This document shows positions 9,526 to 21,500 of a stretch of DNA of 59,339 nucleotides, in pieces. Both the position numbers and the translations under genes were made by a program. A model generated the notes under the pieces. It ran no database searches. It was not told the origin of the DNA and saw only the letters and a list, made by a program, of their open reading frames with translations. The stretch is from a virus. Location of the stretch: positions 1 to 59,339 of the IMG/VR virus record IMGVR_UViG_3300028883_000010. The stretch is one strand, 5' to 3'. Each line of letters starts with the position of its first letter. Within the stretch, counting starts at the first letter, position 1.

Positions 9526-12500
9526 ATGGGATACCCGAGCACTGACGACCTTTTCGCACAGGACCTGGAAACCATCAGCTCAGACTTTGCCCGCCTTACC
9601 GGGAAAACAGACAGCTCCCAGGAGGCCCGGCCCGCCGATTTGACGCCGGCCGAGGCCGCTGATCATCAATTTTTTTCCGAGACATCTTCAAAATACCGGC
9701 AGTTGACCGGCCAGGAGGGAGATCCCTTTGTTCCGGATAGCCAGAAATCCCGCGAACAGCTCGCCAAGGAAAATATGGAAACCCGGAGTGAATTCACGCG
9801 GAATTTGCTTTCCGGCATCGATGACACCCAGGGGCTACTTTATGGCGCCGCCGGCCTGGTGGGCAAGGCATTTCATTCTGACACGCTCAGGGACTGGGGC
9901 TTTGAAAATTACAAGCGCAACATAGAGGAGGCGTCCCTCAACCCGTCCACCTTCAACAGCGTTTCAGAAGTTGACTGGACATCTCCCGGGGATGTCGGTA
10001 CCTGGTTTGCCGGTGTCATTGGTAAGCTGACGCCGACCATGGCCGAGATTATGGCCGCGTCCACCATTGGCACGGTAATCGCTCCGGGCGCCGGGACCGT
10101 CACCGGTGCGTTCAGCCGCGGCATCATTAAAAAGGCCATGCGTAACAAGGTGGCCAAGGCCATGGAGTCCAAGGCCGTCCAGGCCGTAGCAGCTAAATCC
10201 GGAGAGGCCGCAGCCAGGAAGGCGGCCGAGCGCCTGGTAGCCAAAGAGGTCGGCGGTAATATCGGGCTGGTTCTGGGGTCCACGGCCCTGGAGGCCGGCG
10301 GCATGTGGGCGGAAGGCGCCGAGGAATTCGGCGTTGAAAACAGCAATGAGTGGACCGCCGCGGCCCTGGGTCTGCTTTCCGGTGCAACTGAGCTGGTGGC
10401 GCCGTCTGGTACGTTTGTCCGGCGCGCCTTGGGGCTCAAGGAGGTTACCCGGGGTATCACCAAAGAGACCGCTAAGAAGTTGGTCCAGCGGGCCGGCAGC
10501 GGACAATTCATCAAGGCGATGATCAAGGCTGTCCCAGGGACCATGGCCAAAGAGGGAACGCAAGAATTTGTTCAGGAATTTATTTCAACCCTGAATATGT
10601 TTGTTCAGGACCCGGAGGAAAAGCTCTTTTCCCCTGAAAACATCCATCGATACATCGATTCAGCGGCCGCCGGCGCCGCGGCCGGTGTCCTTTTTGGTCT
10701 GGGGGAAGGCTACTCCGGTCATAAATCCCGCCTCAATGAGGCCCGCGACATCCTGGCCCGCCGGCAAGCTGCCGCCGACGCAGAGGAAGACGCGGACATC
10801 GCCGCCGCCGAAGCCGCCGAGAATGGGCCGGCCGCCGGCAAGACTGACGACATCAACGCTCCGGCCAATCCCGAGGCCGCAGCGAACGAATTCACCGACG
10901 AGGAACTTGCAGCAGCGGCCGCGGCCCGGGCAGAAGGAAAGACGGCAGACGCCCGGGCCGCCATGGATCAGGCCAATGAGGTCATGCAGGCGAAACAGGC
11001 ACAGCTCGACAACCTGAGTCGGTTTAAAAATCCCTCCAAGAAACAGCAGGCGCTCATCAAAAAGCTGAAAAAAGAGCTGAACGCCAACTATGGCAGCCCG
11101 GATGCCATGATTATCAATTCCGCCGAAGAATCCGCCCGGGCCTATGAGGATCAGCTGTCAGAAAGTCAAAAGGTTGTCACCCGTCAGAAAACCAAAGATG
11201 CCATTGAGGCCATCATGCAGACGACGGGCAAGTCAGCGCAGCAGGCGGCCCAGGACATCAAAAACGGTGCGGAAATTCATTGGAACCGGATGGTCCGGAA
11301 GGGCGCTCCGGATGCCAAAAAGTTTCAGGAGGAACGCCCGGACCTGGTTTCCCTGATTGACGGCTTGAGGAATGCGCCATCCCGAGAGGCAGCCGAGGAG
11401 GCCATCAAGAATCACAAGCTCGACGAAATCCGGGACAACGTCGGCGGCCGGCTTACAGAGGCCAGCAGCGAGGCGTTGACCCAGGTGCGGCAGCAATACG
11501 AGCATGAGGGCCGGTCCGACCTGGTGGCAATGATTGATTCCGAGTTGAGCACCCGGAATATTGCCACGGCCCTTTCACCGAAAAACAATAAAGAACGGTT
11601 TGTCACTCTTGGCGGCGCCATCCGGGCCATGGGCGGCATCAACCCGGCGGGCTTAAAATCGGATTACCTGGCCCAGTACAAAGACGCCGGCAAGGCCAAG
11701 CTATTCAATAAGGGCGGAGTGGAGATCGAAAAAGCGCAGACGGGTCTTGTGCGGGCCGGCTGGATGCTGCCCAGTGAGGACCTGGCCGGCATTCTGACCC
11801 ACAACCCCGATGCACTGAAGCGCGGCAAGCTGGACGCAGAGCCCAAAACCAAAAACCAGAAGGCGGCCGCGGCCGAGATCGATGAGTCAACCAATGTAGA
11901 CGTTGAGGCGCCCCCGGATTACGACAAGGAAGGCGCCTATAAAAAAGAATTGGCTGGAGACCTGGCAGAAGGCACAGAGGCCACCATGGTCATTGATGGC
12001 CAGTGGGACAAATACAAGGTGGTCGAAAATGACCCCCTGGGCGATGGCGTAACCCTCCAGGACGGCAAACAGATTACCATTCCGGCCGGCAAAGAGGTTG
12101 AGATCCTGGTATCCGACATCAAGGGTATCGAGGCCACAGAGAACGAGCGCGACCAGGTTCACGACTATTCTTCCACCCAAGTTGATATACCGGGGCCGGC
12201 TGCCGACGAGATCCGGGAGCTTGGGCAGCTCATTCCGGATGAGGAGCTTTACACAGACCCCAAAGACCCCTCATACGGCCGCGAAGAAAAGCCGCATGTC
12301 ACGGTAAAATATGGCGTGCACTCGGCAGACCCGAAATCGATTGAATCCGCCCTGGCAGGCGTCGGGCCGTTCAAGGTCACCATGGGGAAGGTTTCCATCT
12401 TTGAAAGCGATGATTACGACGTCGTCAAAGTCGACGTTGAGAGCCCGGAACTGCGCGCCTTGAACAAAAAAATTGCCGAGAGCACCAGCGTTACCGATAC

Positions 12501-15500
12501 GTTTCCGGATTACCACCCGCATGCCACCATTGCCTATGTAAAAAAAGGCGAAGGTCAAAAGTACGTCGGTGAAAACAGCCTCGAAGGCAAAGAAATCACC
12601 ATGAACGCCCTGACCTTTTCCGGCAAGGACGGGAAAGAGTCGGTTTTCGATTTGACAGAGCGCCGGCGGGCAGCCGGAAAGCCGAAGGCTGGCGAACAAC
12701 GCTCCGGCAATGACCGGCGCCAGGATACCGAGTATCGCAAACGCATTGATGAGATGACCCACGATGAGGCCATTGCCGAGCTGAAAAAGGATTCCACCGG
12801 CCTGACGAACCTGTTGTCAAAGCGGGCCTATGAGGAAGATCAAAATAAAAAACCGATCCAAGTAATGTTTGACATGGACGGGCTCGGCTATATAAACGAT
12901 CATGTAGAGGGTGGGCATTCACTCGGAGACAAGGCCATTTCCCTGTTTGGAAGAGCCATTGAAAAAAGCTCACTGGGCAAGGACGGGGTTCATTTTTCCG
13001 GAGATGAGTTCGGCACCCAGGCCGTGAGCTTGGATGAGGTTGAAACGGCCAAGGCCGAAATACGGGCATTCCTGGAGGCCCGCCCGCTTGAAATCATCAT
13101 CGATGACGTAAAATACCATCACGTTTTACAATTCAGCACCGGGACAGGAGACACACTCAAAAATGCGGATAAAAACCTTATCGCCCGAAAAGGCGAAAAA
13201 GAACGAGAAGGCACCCGACCGGCCAAAGGTTCTGGACTCGCGGCAATTACGCGAATTGATAGAGGCCGGGGGGAAGGTGACGTCAGTCAAACTGGAGGGA
13301 GTGGAACTCCTGGAGAAACCGCCGAAGCAGAGCCCGGAAAAGAAGGAGTAGCGCCCGAACCGCCGGCGCCGGCAGATCCCCGGGAAAAATTTACCCAGGA
13401 CATTGAACGGACGGGCTTTGCGATTGACCCGAAGGGCCGGTCCTATAAAATTATGCAATCGGACGCCGGCGGATTCTATGTCCGGATAACGGAAGATGGT
13501 TTCCGCACCGACCTTGGCGGCGATCCCCGGGGTGGCGGCTGGACACTGGGAGAGGCCCAGGCCAAAGCCATTGACCGGGCTTTCCCCGCAAAACCCGCGA
13601 AACCCACCAAAAAAGAAAAGGCCCTGGCAGACTATAAGGCCTACGTCGATAGCCTCACCGATGAGCAGCGCGAGGCCGTCAAGGACCATACCCCAGAAGA
13701 ACCAGCATCGCCCGCCAGTCAGATTTTAAAAATAAAAAAGATGCTGGCAAATCTCAAGGCGCCCGAAAACGTTGAAAGCGCATGGGATAGCCAGACGCCA
13801 GAGTCCCGCGGAATGATTGCTGAAATGTTGGGTATGGTGGCGGCCGGGAGCCCCAGTTCACATTATACAGAAATTGCGTTCAAAAACCTGTCAGACATTG
13901 ACAAGGAGGTTATCACCAAGGCGAAAGACCAGTGGGAGGGCCGCACGTTCTCCAGAATCGCCATCGGTGACAATGTCCAACCGCGCAAGGGCAGCGAGGT
14001 CCCAAAGAGCATGGCCGGGGCCGTCACCCATATCAAGCGGGACTACAAAACCGGGCAGGAAAAAATAAAAACCGAAAATTCTGGGAACCTTTATTTTCAC
14101 AACTACGATCTTGAAAAGGTGAAACGGAAAAAGACGCCGGCTGAGATCGAGGCCGAGCTTGACGACTTTTTCAAAGACGAGCGGGTGCCCGTCGGGTCCG
14201 TCCGGAAAGCATGGGACCGCCTGCCGTATGACGCCCGGCTCAAGGCCATGGAGGCCATTAACGCCCCGTCTGGTATCCATGAATATGTTGCCAGCCGCGA
14301 ATGGGCGGACATCGGCCCGGAGACTCAACGGCGCCTTGCCCGGGACCGTGACAAGTGGATGCCGACCCAGGAGCCGGCCGGCATCAGCATCGATGACGAA
14401 AACGCCGAAAAGGTCGGCAAAGATTGGGATAAGGAACTGACAAAATATGGCCGCCGGCAGGTGGCCTTAAAAATGGGATGGAACAGCTCATCCGCTGAAA
14501 GGATTGCCAAGACCCTATGGCAGCATCTGACAGACGCCGCCAAAAAAGTTTTGATCCGCAGCCATGAAAAATGGGCACCCACCGTAAAGGATAAGACCCC
14601 GGACCATGGGAAACCCGGGGCCAGCGAAAAGCTCTCTTTCTTTATCGGCAAACAGATCGCCGAGGGGAAAACAACATCCTGGCAGGCGCTGTTTAAAGAA
14701 GCCGACAAGGCTTTCGGAGGCACTCAGGCCGCGGGGGCCTATACTCCCAAAGACGCCTATGACGCAATGGAACTGGCCGTCAACCGGTTTATCTCGAAAC
14801 GGCCGAACCTTTATTCGCCGGACACGATATTTGAAGTTGTCGACGCCCAGAAGACCATCACCCGGCTGCAAAACCTGATTTCCCTCCTGCCCACCCAGAC
14901 CAAACGCACCCGGGAAATGGATCAGTTCCAACAATTTTCTACGCCCCCGGGCCTGGCCTATGCTGCAGCATGGGCAGCCCGACCGACAGCAAAAGATACC
15001 GTCATGGAGCCGAGCGCCGGAGTCGGCGGCCTGGCCGTGTTCGGTAAAACTGCCGGTGCCAAAACGATTGTCAATGAACTGAGCCCCAGGCGGGCCGAGC
15101 TGCTCAAGCTGATGGGCTTTGACCGGGTGTTCACCGAGAACGGTGAGCAGCTCAACAACATTTTGCCGGCCGATGTCAAGCCGACCGTCGTCTTAATGAA
15201 TCCGCCGTTTTCCGCCACGGCCGGCCGTACCCAGAAAAACAACACCATGAACGGTGCCCGGCACATTGAGCAGGCCCTGGCCCGGCTGGCGCCTGGTGGC
15301 CGCCTGGTGGCCATTGTTGGCCGCGGCATGGCCGATGACCGGCCGTCCTTTAAAAAATGGTGGACCCGGATGAAAGCGAAATACAATGTCCGGGCAAATA
15401 TAGGGATTTCCGGAAAGGAATACGCAAAATATGGGACCACCTTTGATAATCAAATCTTAGTTATTGACAAAGACGGCCCCACCAATGGTAACATTGTAAC

Positions 15501-18500
15501 CGGGTTTGTGGAGAAATTCAAAGACTTACCCGCCAAACTATGGGAGGTCCGAAATGACAGACCTGCAATCGATCAGGAAGGCCAATCTTCATCCCCTCAA
15601 TCAGAAGATACTGACGTTACTACGCAAGGAGGGAATCCCCCCGCGGACGGATCGGGTCCAGGTCCTGAATCTGCTGGATTGGGCACTGGAAAAGGGCCTG
15701 ATAACGGAGGAAGAACCGGAGGTCTGGAGTCTGGCAACGAGTCTGCCAATAATGAATCTGGATCCAGCGGAACTGATGGAACGGTTAAATCCGGAAGAAA
15801 CGATGACAGCTCAAAGCATCGGCCGGATAAAGACCGCGGAGGAAATGGCCGAGGAGATAGCGTATCTCCTGGAATTAATGACAAAGAATTAAGCCTTGAC
15901 GAGCTTTCCGACCTGTTCGACGAAGTCGCCGCAGAGGAAGGCCTGATTGAAAAGCCGACCGAGGCCCCGGCGCCGCCGACCAGCAAAGGCAAACCCACCC
16001 TGAAAGGCGCCGCAACGCACGCCGGCAAAGGTGCCAAGAAAGGCCTTGAGGCCGTCGCCGACATCCTGAAAGGCCTGAACCAGACCGGCGCCATTGGCGA
16101 TAACCTGCCCCCTTTAATCCATCCCGAGGCCTACGCCCAGGCCAAAGAGCATCTTGCAGAGAGCTACAATGAATTTGTTGCCGCCGGCAACGAAATCAAG
16201 GAATGGATCCGTTATGCGCTCAAACGCCTTACGGAACTGGGCGCCCCTGTTGGTATGTCCAAAAACTGGATACTGAATTTTTATGCCAAGGACCGCCCGG
16301 CCCCGCCAGAAAAGCCCGCCGAAACCGGAGTTGAAAACGTCGAAAACAAAGCCGAGGGTAAACTGACAGATTCCTTGTATGAGGTTTACAGACCCCGGGC
16401 GGCCATCGCCGGCAGCCGGCAGCATCCGACGCCGCTGGTTGAAAGCGCGGCCATGGCTGCCACCCAGGCGCCGCCCATCAATTACAAGCTGAGTATTTCC
16501 AAGGTTGCGATCGAAGGCGATCCGGCGGACCCCTCCAAAGGCATAAGTGATATTCAGCTGGAAGCTATCGCTTACGCCGGCGCTGCCCATGAAAAAATCC
16601 TGCCGAGCGGTGAACGCAAAGGCTTTTTCATTGGCGACGGTACCGGGGTAGGCAAGGGCCGGCAGATTTCCGGCATCATCTGGGACAACTGGAACAAGGG
16701 CCGCAAAAAGGCGGTTTGGATTTCAGAAAAATGGAGTCTGCTGAAAGACGCCAACCGGGATCTGACAAACGTCGGATGGAAAGAAGGCCCGGACCTTTTA
16801 TTCAGTCAAAAAGATACTGATGTGGGCAACGCCATTAAAAAGAAAGAGGGTATTCTCTTTACGGCCTATTCGACCGCGAGGGGTGGGTTTGACAGAATCC
16901 GAGATGACATAAGCGAACACGATACAATCGCCGCCCGGCGCCAGGACAATGATATGTCCATCCGGATCAACCAGATTATCAAATGGTGCGGCAAAGACTT
17001 TGACGGGGTCATCGCCTTTGATGAATCCCATAATATGGCCAATGCCGCACCGACCAAGGGAACCCGCGGGACTAAGGCGGCATCAAAGCAGGCGCTCGCT
17101 GGTATCTACCTGCAAAAGAAGCTGCCCAAGGCTCGTGTTGTATATGTGTCGGCTACTGGCGCCACTGAGGTTGAAAACCTGGTTTATGCCCGGCGCCTTG
17201 GCCTTTGGGGTGCCGAGACCCCCTTCAGAAGCGCCAGGGATTTTGTTTCCAAGATTGCCGCCGGCGGGGTGGCAGCCATGGAAATGGTGGCCGGCAATAT
17301 GAAATCTCTCGGGCTCTACCTGGCTCGGTCCCTGACGTATGACGGGGTCAAGTATGACCGCATGACACACAAGCTCAGCGACGCCCAGGCCAAAAAATAT
17401 AATGAGCTGGCCCAGGCCTGGCAGATTGTTTTGCAAAACATCAACGAAGCCGTTGAGCTGACTGGATGCAGCAAGGGGCAAGCTGCCATGTCGCAATTTT
17501 GGGGCGCCCACCTGCGGTTTTTCAACCAGATCATCACAACCATGGAAATGCCGTCAGTTATCAAGGCGGTTAAAAAAGACCTGGCCGAGGGCCGCACGGC
17601 TGTTTTACAGCTGATCGACACCAATGAGGCCGCACAAAACAGGGCATTAGCGAGTCTGCAGCAAGGGCAAGAGCTTGAAGACCTGGACATTACCCCGCGG
17701 AATGACCTGATTGCCTATCTCGAAAACGGTTTCCCGGTCCAGGAATATGAAACCGTTACCGATGAACACGGCCACGAGGTAAAACAGCCGGTTGTCGATT
17801 CCGAGGGGAAACCGGTTTTGAATGCCGAAGCTGTTCAGATGCGGGATGATTTGATTCTCAGAATCATGTCCATCAAAATGCCGAACGGCCCGCTTGATTA
17901 CCTGCTGAATGAAATCGGCCACGAGAATGTGGCCGAGGTTACCGGGCGCAGCCGGCGCCTTGAGCCGGACCCGGAAACCGGCCGGTTGAAAATTGTCCGA
18001 AGGACCCCAAAACATTCAGAGGCAGAAACAGAGGAATTCGACGCCGGAAAGCGCCGGGTGCTGATTTTTTCCGAGGCTGGCGCCACTGGCCGCAGCTATC
18101 ACGCCGACCGGACCATTGAAAATCAGGAGTTGCGCCGGCACTATCTGGTTCAACCCGGCTGGCGGGCGGACAAGGCTGTCCAGGGACTCGGCCGGACGCA
18201 CCGTTCCAACCAGGCGCAGCCGCCCGAATTTACCTTATGCACTACCGACCTGAAAGCACAGGCCCGCTTTCTGTCATCGATCGCCCGGCGCCTTGATCAA
18301 CTTGGCGCGCTGACAAGGGGCCAGCGGCAGACCGGCAGCCAGGGCATATTCCAGGCCCGGGACAACCTTGAAAATGCATATGCCCGCGATGCTCTCAAAA
18401 CCCTTTTAGAGGATATTCATGCCGGGGATGTCCCGGGGATCACGGTTGACGACGTCCGCGAACAAATGGGGATTGACCTGGAAGCCGGAGACACGCTTCC

Positions 18501-21500
18501 CGACGTGGCGACCACTCAGTTTTTAAACCGCATGCTTTCCATGACGATCGACATGCAAAACTTGACGTTTGACGCCTTCACCAGCCGTATGGACCGAATC
18601 ATTCAGGCCCATTCCGACGCCGGCACGCTTGACGTCGGTATCGAAACAATCACCGGTACGAGCGTCCGGCAGATCGATAGCCAGGTTATCCGAACCGATG
18701 AAACCGGCGCCGAGACCAAATATGTTCAGCTTGACGTTGACAACCCGGCTGCCATCAATGACTTTGATTCCATAGCTGAAATGTTCGCCGGGCGCGGCGG
18801 GTTTGTCAGAAACCTGAAATCCGGGAAGGTTTGGCGGACGTCTCCTGAACGAGACCGCACCACCAGCACCGGCGAAGTGGTCGGCTATCGAATGCTAATT
18901 TCACCTGGCAACACTCATCAGCGAATTGATGTTAACAAGCTAACGCCGGATAAATATGAACCTTTGTCAAAGGTCGAGGCACAGGCTTACTGGGAGGCCG
19001 AATATGAGGCCCTCCCGAAGGTCACGACCGACAAATATCACATCATCACTGGCGCAATCCTGCCTATCTGGGACCGTCTGGGCGGCAAGGCCACGATTTA
19101 CCGATTCCAGACGGACGATGGCAGCCGCTTTCTTGGACGCGCGATTCCGCAAGCCCAGTTGCAAGCCACCATGAGGAGCCTTGACATCGAGGCCGGCAAG
19201 GTGAAATATACCGGCAAACAAGTTGTTGACGCTGCATTGACCCAGGGTACCAAGTTTTCTTTGGAACACAGGTGGTTTATTGAGCCGGTCATGGTTTCCG
19301 GTGACCAGCGCATTGAATTGAAAGGCCCTGATTATGATGACCTGGACTGGATGGACCGCCTTGGTATCATTAACGAGCGGATCGGCTGGCAAGCCCGATA
19401 CTTTGTGCCGACCGACAAGCGTGCAGCCGGCATCATAGATGATGTCATCAATCGCCATCCGGTCATTGCCATTGAAAGCGGCAAGCGGGGCGGCGCCAAT
19501 ATGCGCCTGGATTCGGATACGACTTTTTCCAGGCCGAGCCCGTCGGAGACCGACACCACAAACAAAAGGATAGATGAATATGGCGGGAGGCCGATTTCAA
19601 AAGAAACAAGCCCGTCGCAGCCGGGCAAAGTCACTGAGAATTCAAAAAAGCTCCATGAGACCATCGCCAAGCTGTTTGATCATCTGCCGAAAAACACCTT
19701 CACAGAAGTTGCCGCCGATGACGTCGGCGACCCCTCTACTTCATTTGCTCGAAGACTTGCCGACATCTACGGCAAAAAAATAAGCTTTTTCCATAACGCC
19801 CACCCGGAAACATTCCGCTTTGACGGGGTCTCAACCGGTCCACTCAAAGGGACCGTTTTTGTCAACGCGGATTCCAAAAAGCCTCATCTGGTTATCGCCG
19901 GCCATGAATTTGTGCATGAAATGCGCCGGGATCAGCCGGAGCTGTATCGAGAATTTGCCCGGACCATGGAGGGCATGCTCAAAAACTTCACCGATTTCAA
20001 AGCCTATTTTGACAGCCTCACAACCCGGGACGGCACCGGCAAGCTTTCAGACGACCGGATTTTCGAGGAGCTGCTCGCTGACTTTGTCGGTGAACAGATG
20101 ATGACTAAAAAATTTTGGCGAGATTTCAGCCAGGGGAAACCGTCCCTGTTTGAAAAAATCGCCACCATGTTCATGAATTTCCTGGATAAGGTCCTATCCC
20201 AAATAAAGGTAAGCAAGGGGTCTGAGCAATATTTCAACGACCTGGAGCGGGCCAGAAAGGCCGCTGCCGGCGCCATGTCCGAATATGCCACCCGGCAGGC
20301 CGCCGGCCAGGGCCGGAACAAGACGGCGCTTTCGAACGAAATTGCCGACGTGTGGCATTCGCAAATGGAGGGGGCCCTAGCGCAGAAGCTGCCCGGCAAA
20401 GGCTCGCCGGCACAATTCAAACAGATGATCCAGGCATGGGCCAAAAAGGGCCAGATCAAAGCCGAGGAGCTTGAATGGTCCGGGCTTCTGGACTGGCTGG
20501 ATAATGGCCTCTACGAGAAGCGGCTTGACGATTTAACCGGGGAATTGACAGTCCGGCAGTTTAACGAAAAAGGTGATAATCATTGGCAGGCCCAGGCCAA
20601 GAAGGCTGCCCAGAAAGTAAGCAAGACCGAGGTCATGGACTTTTTGAAATCCAACCGGCTGCAGGTGAAAGAGATCAACCGCGGCGGCCCCGATCCATAT
20701 ACAAGGACGGCCCAGGATTGGCGCCGATACCTGGTCGATGAAATGTATGTGCGCGAAGCCGAAGCCGAAGACATGACCGACCAAGAAATTTATGGTTTCG
20801 TTGGCGAGGAAATCAGCGCCGGAACAATCCACAATACCCGATATGAAAACTATCAAGAGCCCGGCGGGAGAAATTATCGTGAGCTGTTGATCACCTTGCC
20901 GCCCAAAACCCCGGCCGCTGTTACGGCATATCATAAGGCCTTGCAGGATATGGCCAAGAAATACGGTGCCGATTATTTGGAGCTGGCGAGTTTCGGCCAC
21001 GCGCGCGAAAACTTGTTTAAACGGATGCCGACGCTGGAGGTTGCAGATTTTCGTGAAATAGAAGCCGCCTATTTAAAAGCCCGCAACGAATTTGAAGGGG
21101 ACAACTATCAATCTGGGCATTGGTCCGAAAAGAATGTTCTATCCCACGTCAGATTCAACGAAAGAACCGACGCGGACGGGGCGCGGGTGCTGTTTCTTGA
21201 AGAAATTCAATCGGATTGGCATCAGGCGGGGCGGAAGGAAGGGTATGCCAAGGACATAACAGGGTGGAGTGCCGTTCGTACGGGCCGGAAAAATGAAAGG
21301 GGTCGTGCGGAGTGGACCGTCAAAAATCCGGATGGAGATGTCCAAGGCACTGTTTTTGCTATTCGCGAACAAGGCGCGATTAGGAGAGTGGCAAAAGCCC
21401 CGGTTAACGCTCCCCCAGACGCCCCCTGGAAAAAGACCTGGCCGATAAAAACCTTTCAGCGCATGGTGCGGTACGCGGCGGAGAACGGGTTTGATAAAAT

